A DNA stretch of 7,837 nucleotides from an uncultured Atopobiaceae bacterium (lineage in GTDB: Bacteria; Actinomycetota; Coriobacteriia; Coriobacteriales; Atopobiaceae). Each line of letters begins with the position of its first letter. The stretch's first letter is position 1. The position numbers and the translations under genes were made by a program. Below the pieces are notes generated by a model. The model had not been told where the DNA came from. It searched no databases and worked only from the letters and a program-made list of their open reading frames with translations. This document shows, piece by piece, positions 1 through 6,845 of the stretch. Location of the stretch: NCBI GenBank assembly GCA_905233865.1, contig CAJOGH010000040.1, positions 1 through 7,837 of the forward strand. The letters run 5' to 3'.

Positions 1-1379
1 GGAGAAAGAAAGAAATGAAGAGAATGCTTTTCACTGCGTCGCTCGTGATCGTCGGCGCGGTCTTTGGCGAGAGCTACGTCAACGCGCAGGTGGCGTTTTC
101 CTCGCGCGACTATGCCGTGGACACCTACGGCCAGTACTGGGGCAAGCTGTCGGCGACGCACGAGCAGGCCGCCGCGCTCGTGAGTGACCCGGCTGACCCC
201 GCGCCGCTCGTGGGCGTGGTTGGCGCGAGCTATCGCGGCGACCGTCGAGACGGTGGCCCCACCACCACCGAGGGCCTGGCCGTTGGCATGCAGTCCATGA
301 CGGAGTACACCTCCACGGTTCACGGTGTCACGCAGTCGCTCTGGCGCCACCTTGGCTACTTCACCTCTGACAAGGCCATCTTTGGCTATGCCTACAACAC
401 GCCCCAGCCTGCGGTCGACCCTATCCTGGGCGTGGACGCCATCGTCGATCGCGTGCAGGGCCCGGGCTTGACGCTCGTGGGTCCTTCTCAGCTCGAGGGC
501 TACGACATCTACTCTTGTGAGAACCGCCTGCCCTTTGCCTGGGGTGCCGCGGAGGGCGCGTCGGGTGCGGTCACCTGGTCCGAGGCTGCCGACGGTCCGT
601 TTGCCAACCAGCTCGCTGTCCTTGGCGACGCCACGGGTGCCGACGTGAGTGGTGTGTTCACGCCGGCCTCGGGTGTAATCTCTCCTGCCGACGACGTTGA
701 CGGCAATGTGCGAGCCGTGACCGTGACGACCGCCAAGGACGGACCGCTCTACTTGTACCTTCCCGCAGTGAGCCACGCCGCCCAGGAGGGCCACTTCCAG
801 ACCATCTCCAAGGTGGTCGTGGACGGACGCGTCCTCCAGTCCTGCGGCTTCAACTTTGACAACAACGTCATGTATGCCGGTGACTATGCTGCCGGCCAGA
901 AGGTCGAGGTCCGCATCGAGCTTGGTGACAACTTTGCCACCGCCGTGCACGTCAGGCGTTGGAAGGAGATTCGCCACTTCTACGAGACCGACGATGCCAA
1001 CGAGATCGCGTATGCGGTGACCTACGACGCGGCTTCCGCCACACAGGCGCTTGCCCATATCGACAAGAGCGTGGCGCATGACGTGAACGTGGCCGATGGG
1101 GCGGTGAGCATGGGCTGCTCGACTAATCGTGACACGCTCGTGGTGTGCTCGCTCGGGTATGACAAGGGCTGGAGTGCCACGGTCGATGGTGCCCAGGCCG
1201 AGGTCGTACCCGCGTACGAGGGGCTGTGCGCCGTGCGCGTTCCCGCGGGTGAGCACGAGGTGCGCCTTGAGTACCACAACCCGGGGCTTGCCGCGGGCGC
1301 GGTGGCTTCGGGGGTCTGCATCGCGGCGTTCTTCGCGTGGCGGCTTGTCGCCGGCCGAATGAGGGCTCGCAAGGCTTAA
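1..1379 (+). CDS. YfhO-family membrane protein, C-terminal part (5' partial)
   Basis: The frame is open to the left edge (first full codon at 3), so the ATG at 15 is probably internal, although GGAG at 1-4 could mimic an SD. Seen, numbering from that ATG: a membrane helix at about 4-19; a long extracytoplasmic region with the family's G-V-[DK]-[AY]-[IV]-V type segment at 139-144 (GVDAIV); a beta-rich C-terminal domain with the Y-x-x-GW-x-A-x-VDG motif from Tyr382; a final membrane helix at about 424-447; and a basic tail. Known: YfhO proteins are large polytopic GT-C-like membrane proteins, some implicated in glycosylating lipoteichoic acid or other wall polymers; the catalytic half is normally N-terminal and is not in this window. 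Inferred: cell-envelope glycosylation, substrate unknown. It lies upstream of the ribosomal operon with a 530-base gap and a hairpin behind it, so it is probably a separate transcription unit. Confidence 0.82.
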   Translation, partial: RKKEMKRMLFTASLVIVGAVFGESYVNAQVAFSSRDYAVDTYGQYWGKLSATHEQAAALVSDPADPAPLVGVVGASYRGDRRDGGPTTTEGLAVGMQSMTEYTSTVHGVTQSLWRHLGYFTSDKAIFGYAYNTPQPAVDPILGVDAIVDRVQGPGLTLVGPSQLEGYDIYSCENRLPFAWGAAEGASGAVTWSEAADGPFANQLAVLGDATGADVSGVFTPASGVISPADDVDGNVRAVTVTTAKDGPLYLYLPAVSHAAQEGHFQTISKVVVDGRVLQSCGFNFDNNVMYAGDYAAGQKVEVRIELGDNFATAVHVRRWKEIRHFYETDDANEIAYAVTYDAASATQALAHIDKSVAHDVNVADGAVSMGCSTNRDTLVVCSLGYDKGWSATVDGAQAEVVPAYEGLCAVRVPAGEHEVRLEYHNPGLAAGAVASGVCIAAFFAWRLVAGRMRARKA

Positions 1380-1411
1380 GACCAGGAAGCGCCCATATTC
1401 GCCCCCTCTCT

Positions 1412-1444
1412 GCCGCCCTGCCGCACCCCCCTCGGCAGGGCGGC
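1412..1444 (+). terminator. GC-rich hairpin behind the yfhO-like gene, possible terminator
   Basis: A perfect 12-bp stem, GCCGCCCTGCCG (1412-1423) with CGGCAGGGCGGC (1433-1444), encloses a 9-base loop. It begins 32 bases after the stop codon. No U-run follows (TGCCGTTAGC), so it is either a weak or factor-assisted terminator or a 3'-end stabilising hairpin. Confidence 0.55.
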
Positions 1445-1478
1445 TGCCGTTAGCATGCTCTTCTCGCCATGCGCTCCA

Positions 1479-1529
1479 TAAAAGTCTTAAGAGACAAATA
1501 CTCCGTCCACTTGTCTCTTAAAAGTCTTA
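1479..1529. repeat. AT-rich inverted plus direct repeat element
   Basis: An 11-bp inverted repeat, TTAAGAGACAA (1487-1497) and TTGTCTCTTAA (1511-1521), has a 13-base spacer. Its outer flanks are an 11-bp direct repeat, TAAAAGTCTTA, at 1479-1489 and 1519-1529, exactly 40 bp apart. TCTTAAGA (1485-1492) is itself an 8-bp palindrome. No U-run follows, so it does not look like an intrinsic terminator; a protein-binding site is possible. It is strikingly AT-rich against its surroundings. Confidence 0.6.
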
Positions 1530-1530
1530 T

Positions 1531-1606
1531 GCGGGCCGACAAGAGCCCGCTTGTGGCGCGCCTCGTCTACCTGCGGCTCCGCGGGCTCCACGCTCTTGTC
1601 GCCCCG
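1531..1606. repeat. Long bulged stem-loop with an alternative pairing
   Basis: CGACAAGAGC (1537-1546) pairs with GCTCTTGTCG (1592-1601). Beyond a bulged C1536, GCGGG (1531-1535) can pair with CCCG plus a terminal G-U at 1602-1606, giving about 15 bp. Competing pairings exist: GAGCCCGC (1543-1550) with GCGGGCTC (1581-1588), and GCGGGC (1531-1536) with GCCCGC (1545-1550). It lies upstream of the inferred promoter, so its role as RNA depends on transcription from further upstream. Confidence 0.5.
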
Positions 1607-1633
1607 TTCGTTGCACAATACGACACCCAAACA

Positions 1634-1734
1634 TTGCCGTTCTGTGCGAAAGGCACAGGTGAAAGCTGGCAATCTTGCATGAGCGCCCCGCGCGATACGC
1701 CCGAGCCAGCGGATACGGCAAGCCCTGCTCAGGG
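1634..1734 (+). other. Branched, foldable intergenic segment (candidate structured RNA)
   Basis: Pairings seen: TTGCCG (1634-1639) with CGGCAA (1716-1721) closes a junction; CTGTGC (1642-1647) with GCACAG (1653-1658) forms a hairpin with a GAAAG loop; GCTGGC (1665-1670) with GCCAGC (1705-1710) forms a second arm; GCCCT (1722-1726) with AGGGC (1731-1735) follows. The unpaired joins are GTGAAA and GGATA. ATTGCC (1633-1638) can instead pair with GGCAAT (1668-1673), so two folds compete. I do not recognise the family. It ends just before the promoter's A-rich stretch. Confidence 0.4.
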
Positions 1735-1738
1735 CACT

Positions 1739-1787
1739 CAAAAAACAATGAGAAAGAATTGTGAAGTGGGTAGCGCGCGTGTAAGAT
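1739..1787 (+). promoter_or_regulatory. Sigma70-type promoter of the ribosomal protein operon
   Basis: The -35 element is TTGTGA (1759-1764) and the -10 element is TAAGAT (1782-1787), with an ideal 17-base spacer. An A-rich stretch at about 1739-1758 lies immediately upstream, like an UP element, which fits a strong growth-linked promoter. The start of transcription would be near 1793-1795, right at the first leader stem. No comparably good pair of elements was seen elsewhere in the 1380-1909 gap. This is a reading of consensus similarity only. Confidence 0.68.
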
Positions 1788-1793
1788 AGTGCA

Positions 1794-1909
1794 GCTGCTC
1801 TATGGGCATAGCTATGTCTATGTGCAGCAATCCAGAGGAAGTGGTCCGCTGGGGATGGTCGCGAGTGCGGCCAAGGAGTCCCATGACCACGCGAGTGTAA
1901 GGAATTGGA
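1794..1909 (+). promoter_or_regulatory. Structured 5' leader of the rplC operon
   Basis: Two hairpin domains are visible. The first pairs GCTGC (1794-1798) with GCAGC (1824-1828), and CATAG (1807-1811) with CTATG (1818-1822). The second pairs GTGGTC (1841-1846) with GACCAC (1885-1890), GGGA (1852-1855) with TCCC (1879-1882), and TGGTCGC (1856-1862) with GCGGCCA (1867-1873) around a GAGT loop; AGGAG is left as a bulge. The octamer CGCGAGTG occurs in the top of this hairpin (1860-1867) and again just before the rplC SD (1890-1897). Known: S10-type operons in other bacteria can be autoregulated by L4 binding a leader. Inferred: this leader may serve a similar purpose. No known leader family was recognised. 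Confidence 0.55.
1883..1900 (+). CDS. Putative 5-codon leader ORF (MTTRV)
   Basis: ATG-ACC-ACG-CGA-GTG-TAA, preceded by AAGGAG at 1873-1878 with a 4-base gap, which is on the short side. Its stop codon shares bases with the rplC SD (TAAGGA, 1898-1903). The SD is partly in a stem and partly in a bulge of the second leader hairpin, and codons 1-3 form that hairpin's 3' strand. The same frame is open back to ATG 1802, giving a possible 32-residue peptide, but 1802 has no SD. Translation would couple to or compete with rplC initiation. It could equally be chance. Confidence 0.3.
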   Translation: MTTRV

Positions 1910-2530
1910 ATGGTCAACACGATTCTCGGCCGCAAGATCGGGATGACGCAGGTGTTTGACGAGGAGGACAACGTCGTCCCCGTCACCGTCATCCAGGCAG
2001 GCCCCTGCACGGTGTCGCAGGTCAAGACCAAGGCCACCGACGGTTACGATGCCGTCCAGATTGGCTTTGGCGACATCAAGTCCAACCGCCTCAACAAGCC
2101 CATGGCTGGTCACTTTGCCAAGGCTGGCGTCGAGCCCATGCGCTACCTGCGCGAGGTTCGCGTCGAGAACGGCGAGGAGCACAACACGGGCGACCAGGTC
2201 ACCGTGGCTGACTTCGCCGAGGTCACCGCTGTCGACGTGACCGGCACCTCCAAGGGCAAGGGCTTCCAGGGCACCATCAAGCGCTGGAACTTCTCCCGTG
2301 GCCCCATGACGCACGGTTCGCGCAACCAGCGCAAGCCCGGCTCCATCGGCCAGTGCGCCTACCCCGCCCGCGTCCGCAAGGGCCTCCACATGGCTGGCCA
2401 CATGGGCGACGAGCGCGTCACCGTCAAGAACCTCAAGCTGGTTCGCGTTGACGCCGAGCAGAACCTCATGCTCATCAAGGGTGCCGTGCCCGGTGGCAAG
2501 AACGCCCTCGTCGCGATCCGCATGGCCTAA
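1910..2530 (+). CDS. rplC: 50S ribosomal protein L3 (uL3)
   Basis: A 206-residue protein of usual family length that starts the ribosomal operon. L3 is an early-assembling 23S rRNA binder whose extended loop reaches towards the peptidyl transferase centre. Seen: N-terminal GRKIGMTQVF (7-16), and the extension with GKGFQGTIKRW (116-126), HGSRNQRKPGSIGQ (135-148) and MAGHMGDERVT (161-171). After Gln148 the protein reads CAYPARV, so the position I align with the E. coli methylated Gln150 appears to be Ala; PrmB-type methylation would not be expected there (inference from recalled alignment). The start is supported by AAGGA at 1899-1903 with a 6-base gap. rplD follows after 42 bases. rpsJ, the usual upstream neighbour, is absent. 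Confidence 0.98.
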   Translation: MVNTILGRKIGMTQVFDEEDNVVPVTVIQAGPCTVSQVKTKATDGYDAVQIGFGDIKSNRLNKPMAGHFAKAGVEPMRYLREVRVENGEEHNTGDQVTVADFAEVTAVDVTGTSKGKGFQGTIKRWNFSRGPMTHGSRNQRKPGSIGQCAYPARVRKGLHMAGHMGDERVTVKNLKLVRVDAEQNLMLIKGAVPGGKNALVAIRMA

Positions 2531-2572
2531 GGGCCCCGACAACAAACCTTTAGGCTTTCAAGGAGATAAAAG

Positions 2573-3199
2573 ATGTCCAAGATCGAAGTTAAGAACGCGG
2601 AGGGCAAGAAGGCTACGACCCTCGAGCTTTCCTCTGACGTTTACGGCATTGAGCCCAACATCCCCACCACCCACCAGGTCGTGACCTGCCAGGCGTCCTC
2701 CAGGCGTCAGGGCACCCACGCCGTCAAGAACCGCTCCGCCGTCTCCGGCGGCGGCGTCAAGCCTTGGCGTCAGAAGGGCACCGGTCGTGCCCGCCAGGGC
2801 ACCATCCGCGCCCCGCAGTGGGCCGGCGGTGGCGTCGTCTTTGGCCCCACCCCCCGTACGCACAACAAGCGCATCAACTCCAAGATGGTCAAGCTTGCCA
2901 TGCGTTCCGTCCTTTCCGGCAAGCTGGCCGACAACGAGCTCATCGTCGTCGACGAGCTCTCCTTCGAGAAGCCCTCTACCAAGCAGGCCGTGGCTCTGCT
3001 GGAGGCCCTCGAGGTTGCCGGCAAGCGCGTGACCGTCGTCGTGACCGACGATGACGTCAACACCTTCCTCTCGTTCCGCAACATCGAGCGCGTCCGCGTC
3101 ATCGGCGTGAGCGAGGCCGGTGCCGAGAACCTCATCGACAACGCCGCCCTCGTCATGCCCGTCGAGGTCGCCAAGCAGCTCGAGGAGGTGCTCAGCTAA
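2573..3199 (+). CDS. rplD: 50S ribosomal protein L4 (uL4)
   Basis: A 208-residue protein of normal size. L4 binds 23S rRNA domain I, and its extended loop lines the exit-tunnel constriction with L22. Seen: the loop with KPWRQKGTGRARQG (63-76) and RAPQWAGGGVVFGP (79-92), then a Rossmann-like globular part with the acidic and hydrophobic segment LIVVDELSF and a VIGVSEAGAENL stretch near the C-terminus. The start is fixed by a strong AAGGAGAT at 2560-2567. Its stop codon overlaps the rplW start by one base (TAATG), implying translational coupling. In E. coli, L4 represses its own operon by acting on the leader; the structured leader here makes a comparable loop conceivable, but nothing in this gene proves it. 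Confidence 0.98.
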   Translation: MSKIEVKNAEGKKATTLELSSDVYGIEPNIPTTHQVVTCQASSRRQGTHAVKNRSAVSGGGVKPWRQKGTGRARQGTIRAPQWAGGGVVFGPTPRTHNKRINSKMVKLAMRSVLSGKLADNELIVVDELSFEKPSTKQAVALLEALEVAGKRVTVVVTDDDVNTFLSFRNIERVRVIGVSEAGAENLIDNAALVMPVEVAKQLEEVLS

Positions 3200-3501
3200 T
3201 GAACTCCGCCTACAACGTCATCATCCGCCCGATCGTCTCCGAGCGTTCCTTTGACCTCATGGGTCAGAACAAGTACACCTTCGAGGTTGCCAAGCAGGCT
3301 CCCAAGGAGGAGATCGCCGCGGCCGTGGAGAAGCTCTTTGGCGTCCACGTGGTCAAGGTCAACACCATGAACGTCAAGCCCAAGAACAAGCGCGTGCGCT
3401 ATGTTGCCGGCAAGACCCGTTCCTGGAAGAAGGCCGTCGTGACCGTCGCCGAGGGCGACACGATCGAGATCTTTGGCAACAACACCGCTGCCGAGGAGTA
3501 A
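3199..3501 (+). CDS. rplW: 50S ribosomal protein L23 (uL23)
   Basis: A 100-residue protein of usual length. L23 sits at the tunnel exit and is a docking site for trigger factor and SRP. Seen: IIRPIVSERS (8-17), where Glu15 corresponds to the E. coli Glu18 trigger-factor contact by recalled alignment; the central KYTFEVAKQAPKEEI; and the rRNA-binding loop with MNVKPKNKRVR. ATG overlaps the rplD stop by one base, with AGGAGG at 3183-3188 inside the end of rplD. Unlike other junctions here, 137 bases separate it from the next gene, rplB, and that gap holds two hairpins. Confidence 0.98.
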   Translation: MNSAYNVIIRPIVSERSFDLMGQNKYTFEVAKQAPKEEIAAAVEKLFGVHVVKVNTMNVKPKNKRVRYVAGKTRSWKKAVVTVAEGDTIEIFGNNTAAEE

Positions 3502-3509
3502 GCACTAAC

Positions 3510-3562
3510 CCCCGCACCTCACTGGTGCGGGGTATCTGCCGCACAAAGCGATACGCGCGGCA
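3510..3562 (+). promoter_or_regulatory. Tandem hairpins in the rplW-rplB gap
   Basis: Hairpin 1: CCCCGCACC (3510-3518) with GGTGCGGGG (3524-3532), a perfect 9-bp stem with loop TCACT, starting 9 bases after the rplW stop. Hairpin 2: TGCCGC (3537-3542) with GCGGCA (3557-3562), enclosing a GCG/CGC step around ATA and an A-rich 5-base bulge (ACAAA). No U-run follows either, so full intrinsic termination is unlikely; RNA processing, partial attenuation or mRNA stabilisation are alternatives. The rest of the gap up to 3638 holds the rplB ribosome binding site and no clear promoter. Confidence 0.6.
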
Positions 3563-3638
3563 CCGTGGTAATCCGGCGTCAGTTCGCCACACCCTTGGGC
3601 GGGCTGGCTAACGGACAAGTAAGAAAGGGAAGAAAGAC

Positions 3639-4472
<834 letters not shown>

Positions 4473-4498
4473 TAGCAACACGTTAAGGAGAACCAAGC

Positions 4499-4759
4499 AT
4501 GAGCAGAAGTCTCAAGAAGGGCCCGTTTGTGGAGACTCGCCTCCTCGCGCGTGTCGCCGCTCAGAACGAGGCTGGTACCAAGGACGTCATCACGACCTGG
4601 TCGCGTTCCTCCACCATCTTCCCCGAGATGGTCGGTCACACGATTGCCGTTCACGACGGCCGCAAGCACGTGCCCGTGTATGTCACCGAGTCCATGGTTG
4701 GCCACAAGCTGGGCGAGTTCGCGCCCACGCGTACGTTCCGTGGCCACCGCGAGAAGTAG
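4499..4759 (+). CDS. rpsS: 30S ribosomal protein S19 (uS19)
   Basis: An 86-residue protein, slightly shorter than the common ~92 because it lacks the extra basic C-terminal tail. S19 binds the 16S rRNA 3' major domain in the head and contacts the inter-subunit bridge. Seen: SRSLKKGPFVE at the N-terminus, WSRSSTIFPEMVGHTIAVHDG in the middle (S/T-x-I-x-P-x-M-V/I-G motif), and GHKLGEFAPTRTFRGH at the C-terminus, all family hallmarks. The start is supported by AAGGAG at 4485-4490 with an 8-base gap. rplV starts 17 bases after the stop. Confidence 0.98.
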   Translation: MSRSLKKGPFVETRLLARVAAQNEAGTKDVITTWSRSSTIFPEMVGHTIAVHDGRKHVPVYVTESMVGHKLGEFAPTRTFRGHREK

Positions 4760-4776
4760 GGGGAGGTAAGTAACAC

Positions 4777-5139
4777 ATGTCCAAGAACACCGCTCCCAAC
4801 GAGGTCAGCGCCACCGCCAAGTACGTCCGTGTGGCTCCTCGCAAGGCTCGCCTGGTCGTCGACCAGGTCCGTGGCAAGTCCGTCGAGAAGGCCATGGAGA
4901 TCCTCGCGTTCTCCGAGCGCGCCGTCTCCACTGATGTCGAGAAGGTCCTGCGCTCTGCCGTGGCCAACGCCGAGAACAACAACGGCCTGCGCGGCGACGA
5001 CCTCGTGATCGTCCGCGCCTACGTCGACGAGGGCCCCACGCTCAAGCGCATCCGTCCTCGCGCCAAGGGCTCGGCCTCGCGCATCAACAAGCGCACCAGC
5101 CACATCACCATCACCGTCGCACCTCGAAAGGAGGCGTAA
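4777..5139 (+). CDS. rplV: 50S ribosomal protein L22 (uL22)
   Basis: A 120-residue protein, within the family range. Its beta-hairpin, with L4, forms the tunnel constriction where macrolides and arrest peptides act. Seen: VRVAPRKARLVVDQVRG (17-33), the helix with VANAENNNGL (62-71), and the hairpin loop with RIRPRAKGSASRINKRTSHI (91-110). There is no visible deletion or insertion in the hairpin. GGAGGT (4761-4766) serves the start, and the SD of rpsC (AAAGGAGG, 5127-5134) is written into its last codons. The first 12 residues form a short polar extension before the conserved core. Confidence 0.98.
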   Translation: MSKNTAPNEVSATAKYVRVAPRKARLVVDQVRGKSVEKAMEILAFSERAVSTDVEKVLRSAVANAENNNGLRGDDLVIVRAYVDEGPTLKRIRPRAKGSASRINKRTSHITITVAPRKEA

Positions 5140-5145
5140 GCAACA

Positions 5146-5849
<704 letters not shown>

Positions 5850-5850
<1 letters not shown>

Positions 5851-6275
5851 TGCTAGCGCCTAAGCGAGTTCTGCACCGTAAGGTCCAGCGTGGCTCCATG
5901 AAGGGCCGCGCCAAGGGCAACACCACCCTGCACTTTGGCGAGTACGGCATCCAGGCCCAGGAGGCCCACTGGATCACCAACCGCCAGATCGAGGCTGCCC
6001 GTGTTGCCATCACCCGTTACATGAAGCGTGGCGGTAACGTCTGGATCACCATCTTCCCGGACAAGCCCATCACCAAGAAGCCCGCGGAGACCCGCATGGG
6101 CTCGGGTAAGGGTAACCCCGAGGAGTGGGTGGCCGTCGTCAAGCCCGGCCGCATCATGTTCGAGGTTGCCGGCGTCGAGGAAGAGGTTGCCAAGGAGGCC
6201 CTCCGCCTTGCCCAGCACAAGCTGCCCATCAAGACCAAGATCGTCTCCCGCGCCACCACGGACGGGGAGGAGTAA
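5850..6275 (+). CDS. rplP: 50S ribosomal protein L16 (uL16)
   Basis: A 141-residue protein, typical for L16, which sits by the A-site tRNA elbow and completes late 50S assembly. Seen: MLAPKRVLHRKVQRGSMKGR, GEYGIQAQEAHWITNRQIEAAR, FPDKPITKKPAETRMGSGKG, and the end SRATTDGEE. Arg82 in ETRMGSGKG matches the arginine hydroxylated in E. coli (Arg81) by recalled alignment; no hydroxylase is visible nearby. Translation is coupled to rpsC through TAATG. rpmC starts 2 bases after its stop, with the rpmC SD inside its last codons. Confidence 0.98.
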
Positions 6276-6277
6276 GC

Positions 6278-6487
6278 ATGAAGTCCACTGAGATTCGAGA
6301 GCTCACCAACGAGGAGCTCGCCTCCAAGCTCGAGGAGAGCCGCGCGGAGCTCTTTAACCTGCGCTTCCAGATGGCCACGAGCCAGCTTGACAACACCGCC
6401 CGCGTGACGACCGTCAAGCGTGACATCGCTCGTATCCAGACCGAGATGCGTGCCCGCGAGATCGCTGCCGCCAAGGCGCAGAACTAG
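6278..6487 (+). CDS. rpmC: 50S ribosomal protein L29 (uL29)
   Basis: A 69-residue protein of usual length. L29 is a small helical hairpin next to L23 at the tunnel exit, also near the SRP and trigger-factor docking site. Seen: KSTEIRELTNEELASKLEES, the conserved ELFNLRFQMATSQLDNT (24-40) and a second helix with RVTTVKRDIARIQTEMRARE. The same frame is open further upstream inside rplP, but the ATG at 6278 with GGGGAGG at 6264-6270 (7-base gap) is the family start. rpsQ follows after 16 bases. Confidence 0.97.
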   Translation: MKSTEIRELTNEELASKLEESRAELFNLRFQMATSQLDNTARVTTVKRDIARIQTEMRAREIAAAKAQN

Positions 6488-6503
6488 ACGAGAGTAGGAA
6501 GAC

Positions 6504-6770
6504 ATGAGCGATACTGAGAACAGGAACGCGCGCAAGCTCCGCACGGGCGTCGTCGTCTCCCTCTCCGGGCAGAAGACGATCTCCGTCGAGATCCGCGAGC
6601 GCAAGCCGCACCCCAAGTACGGCAAGATGATGACCAGCACCAAGAAGCTGCACGTCCACGACGAGGAGGGCACCGCCGGTCTCGGCGACACCGTCACCGT
6701 CATGGAGACCCGCCCTCTGTCCAAGACCAAGCGTTGGCGCCTGGTCGAGGTCGTCGAGCGCGCCAAGTAA
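6504..6770 (+). CDS. rpsQ: 30S ribosomal protein S17 (uS17)
   Basis: An 88-residue OB-fold protein, normal in length, a primary binder of the 16S rRNA 5' domain. Seen: RKLRTGVVVSLSGQKTISVEI (10-30), ERKPHPKYGKMMTSTKKLHVHDE and the ending METRPLSKTKRWRLVEVVERA; the TRPLSKTKRWRLVEV strand is diagnostic. Its SD is comparatively poor (AGGA at 6496-6499, 4-base gap), unlike most genes here, so it may rely on coupling to rpmC. A 75-base gap with small hairpins follows before rplN. Confidence 0.98.
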   Translation: MSDTENRNARKLRTGVVVSLSGQKTISVEIRERKPHPKYGKMMTSTKKLHVHDEEGTAGLGDTVTVMETRPLSKTKRWRLVEVVERAK

Positions 6771-6845
6771 GTTGACCCGTGCAAATCATGTGCGTCGCAC
6801 GTCTGGGCGCACCTCTGATAGCACTCAAGTTTGGAAGGACTTCCA
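6771..6845 (+). other. rpsQ-rplN spacer with small dyads
   Basis: A 75-base spacer. CGTGC (6778-6782) can pair with GCACG (6797-6801), competing with a local GTGC/GCAC hairpin. TTGACC at 6772-6777 resembles a -35 element, but no acceptable -10 lies 15-19 bases downstream. The last part is the rplN SD (GGAAGGA, 6833-6839). No gene seen. Confidence 0.45.

Noticed and set aside
1640..1720. Cobalamin-riboswitch-like words (GGTGAAA, GCCCCGC, CGAGCCAGCGGATAC) in the upstream structured segment
   Set aside because: The order resembles the B12 aptamer, but only 12 bases lie between GCCCCGC and GAGCCAG, leaving no room for the central arms. The TCC after GGTG and the ACTGT word are missing, and no B12-related gene follows.
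1736..1746. A-run after the GCCCT/AGGGC hairpin as a terminator
   Set aside because: The run is A on the + strand, and on the - strand the T-run precedes rather than follows the hairpin, so neither orientation is an intrinsic terminator.
1469..1789. 106-codon + strand open frame in the 1380-1909 gap
   Set aside because: It has no SD, runs across several dyads and both promoter elements, shows no family resemblance and has an unnatural composition.
1487..2545. 352-codon - strand open frame
   Set aside because: It is antisense to rplC and the gap, and its His/Asp/Gly/Ala/Val-rich composition is what high third-position GC gives opposite a real gene.
6831..6845. Five-residue N-terminal extension of L14 from TTG
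   Set aside because: It would start inside the SD that serves ATG 6846, and the family begins at MIQ.
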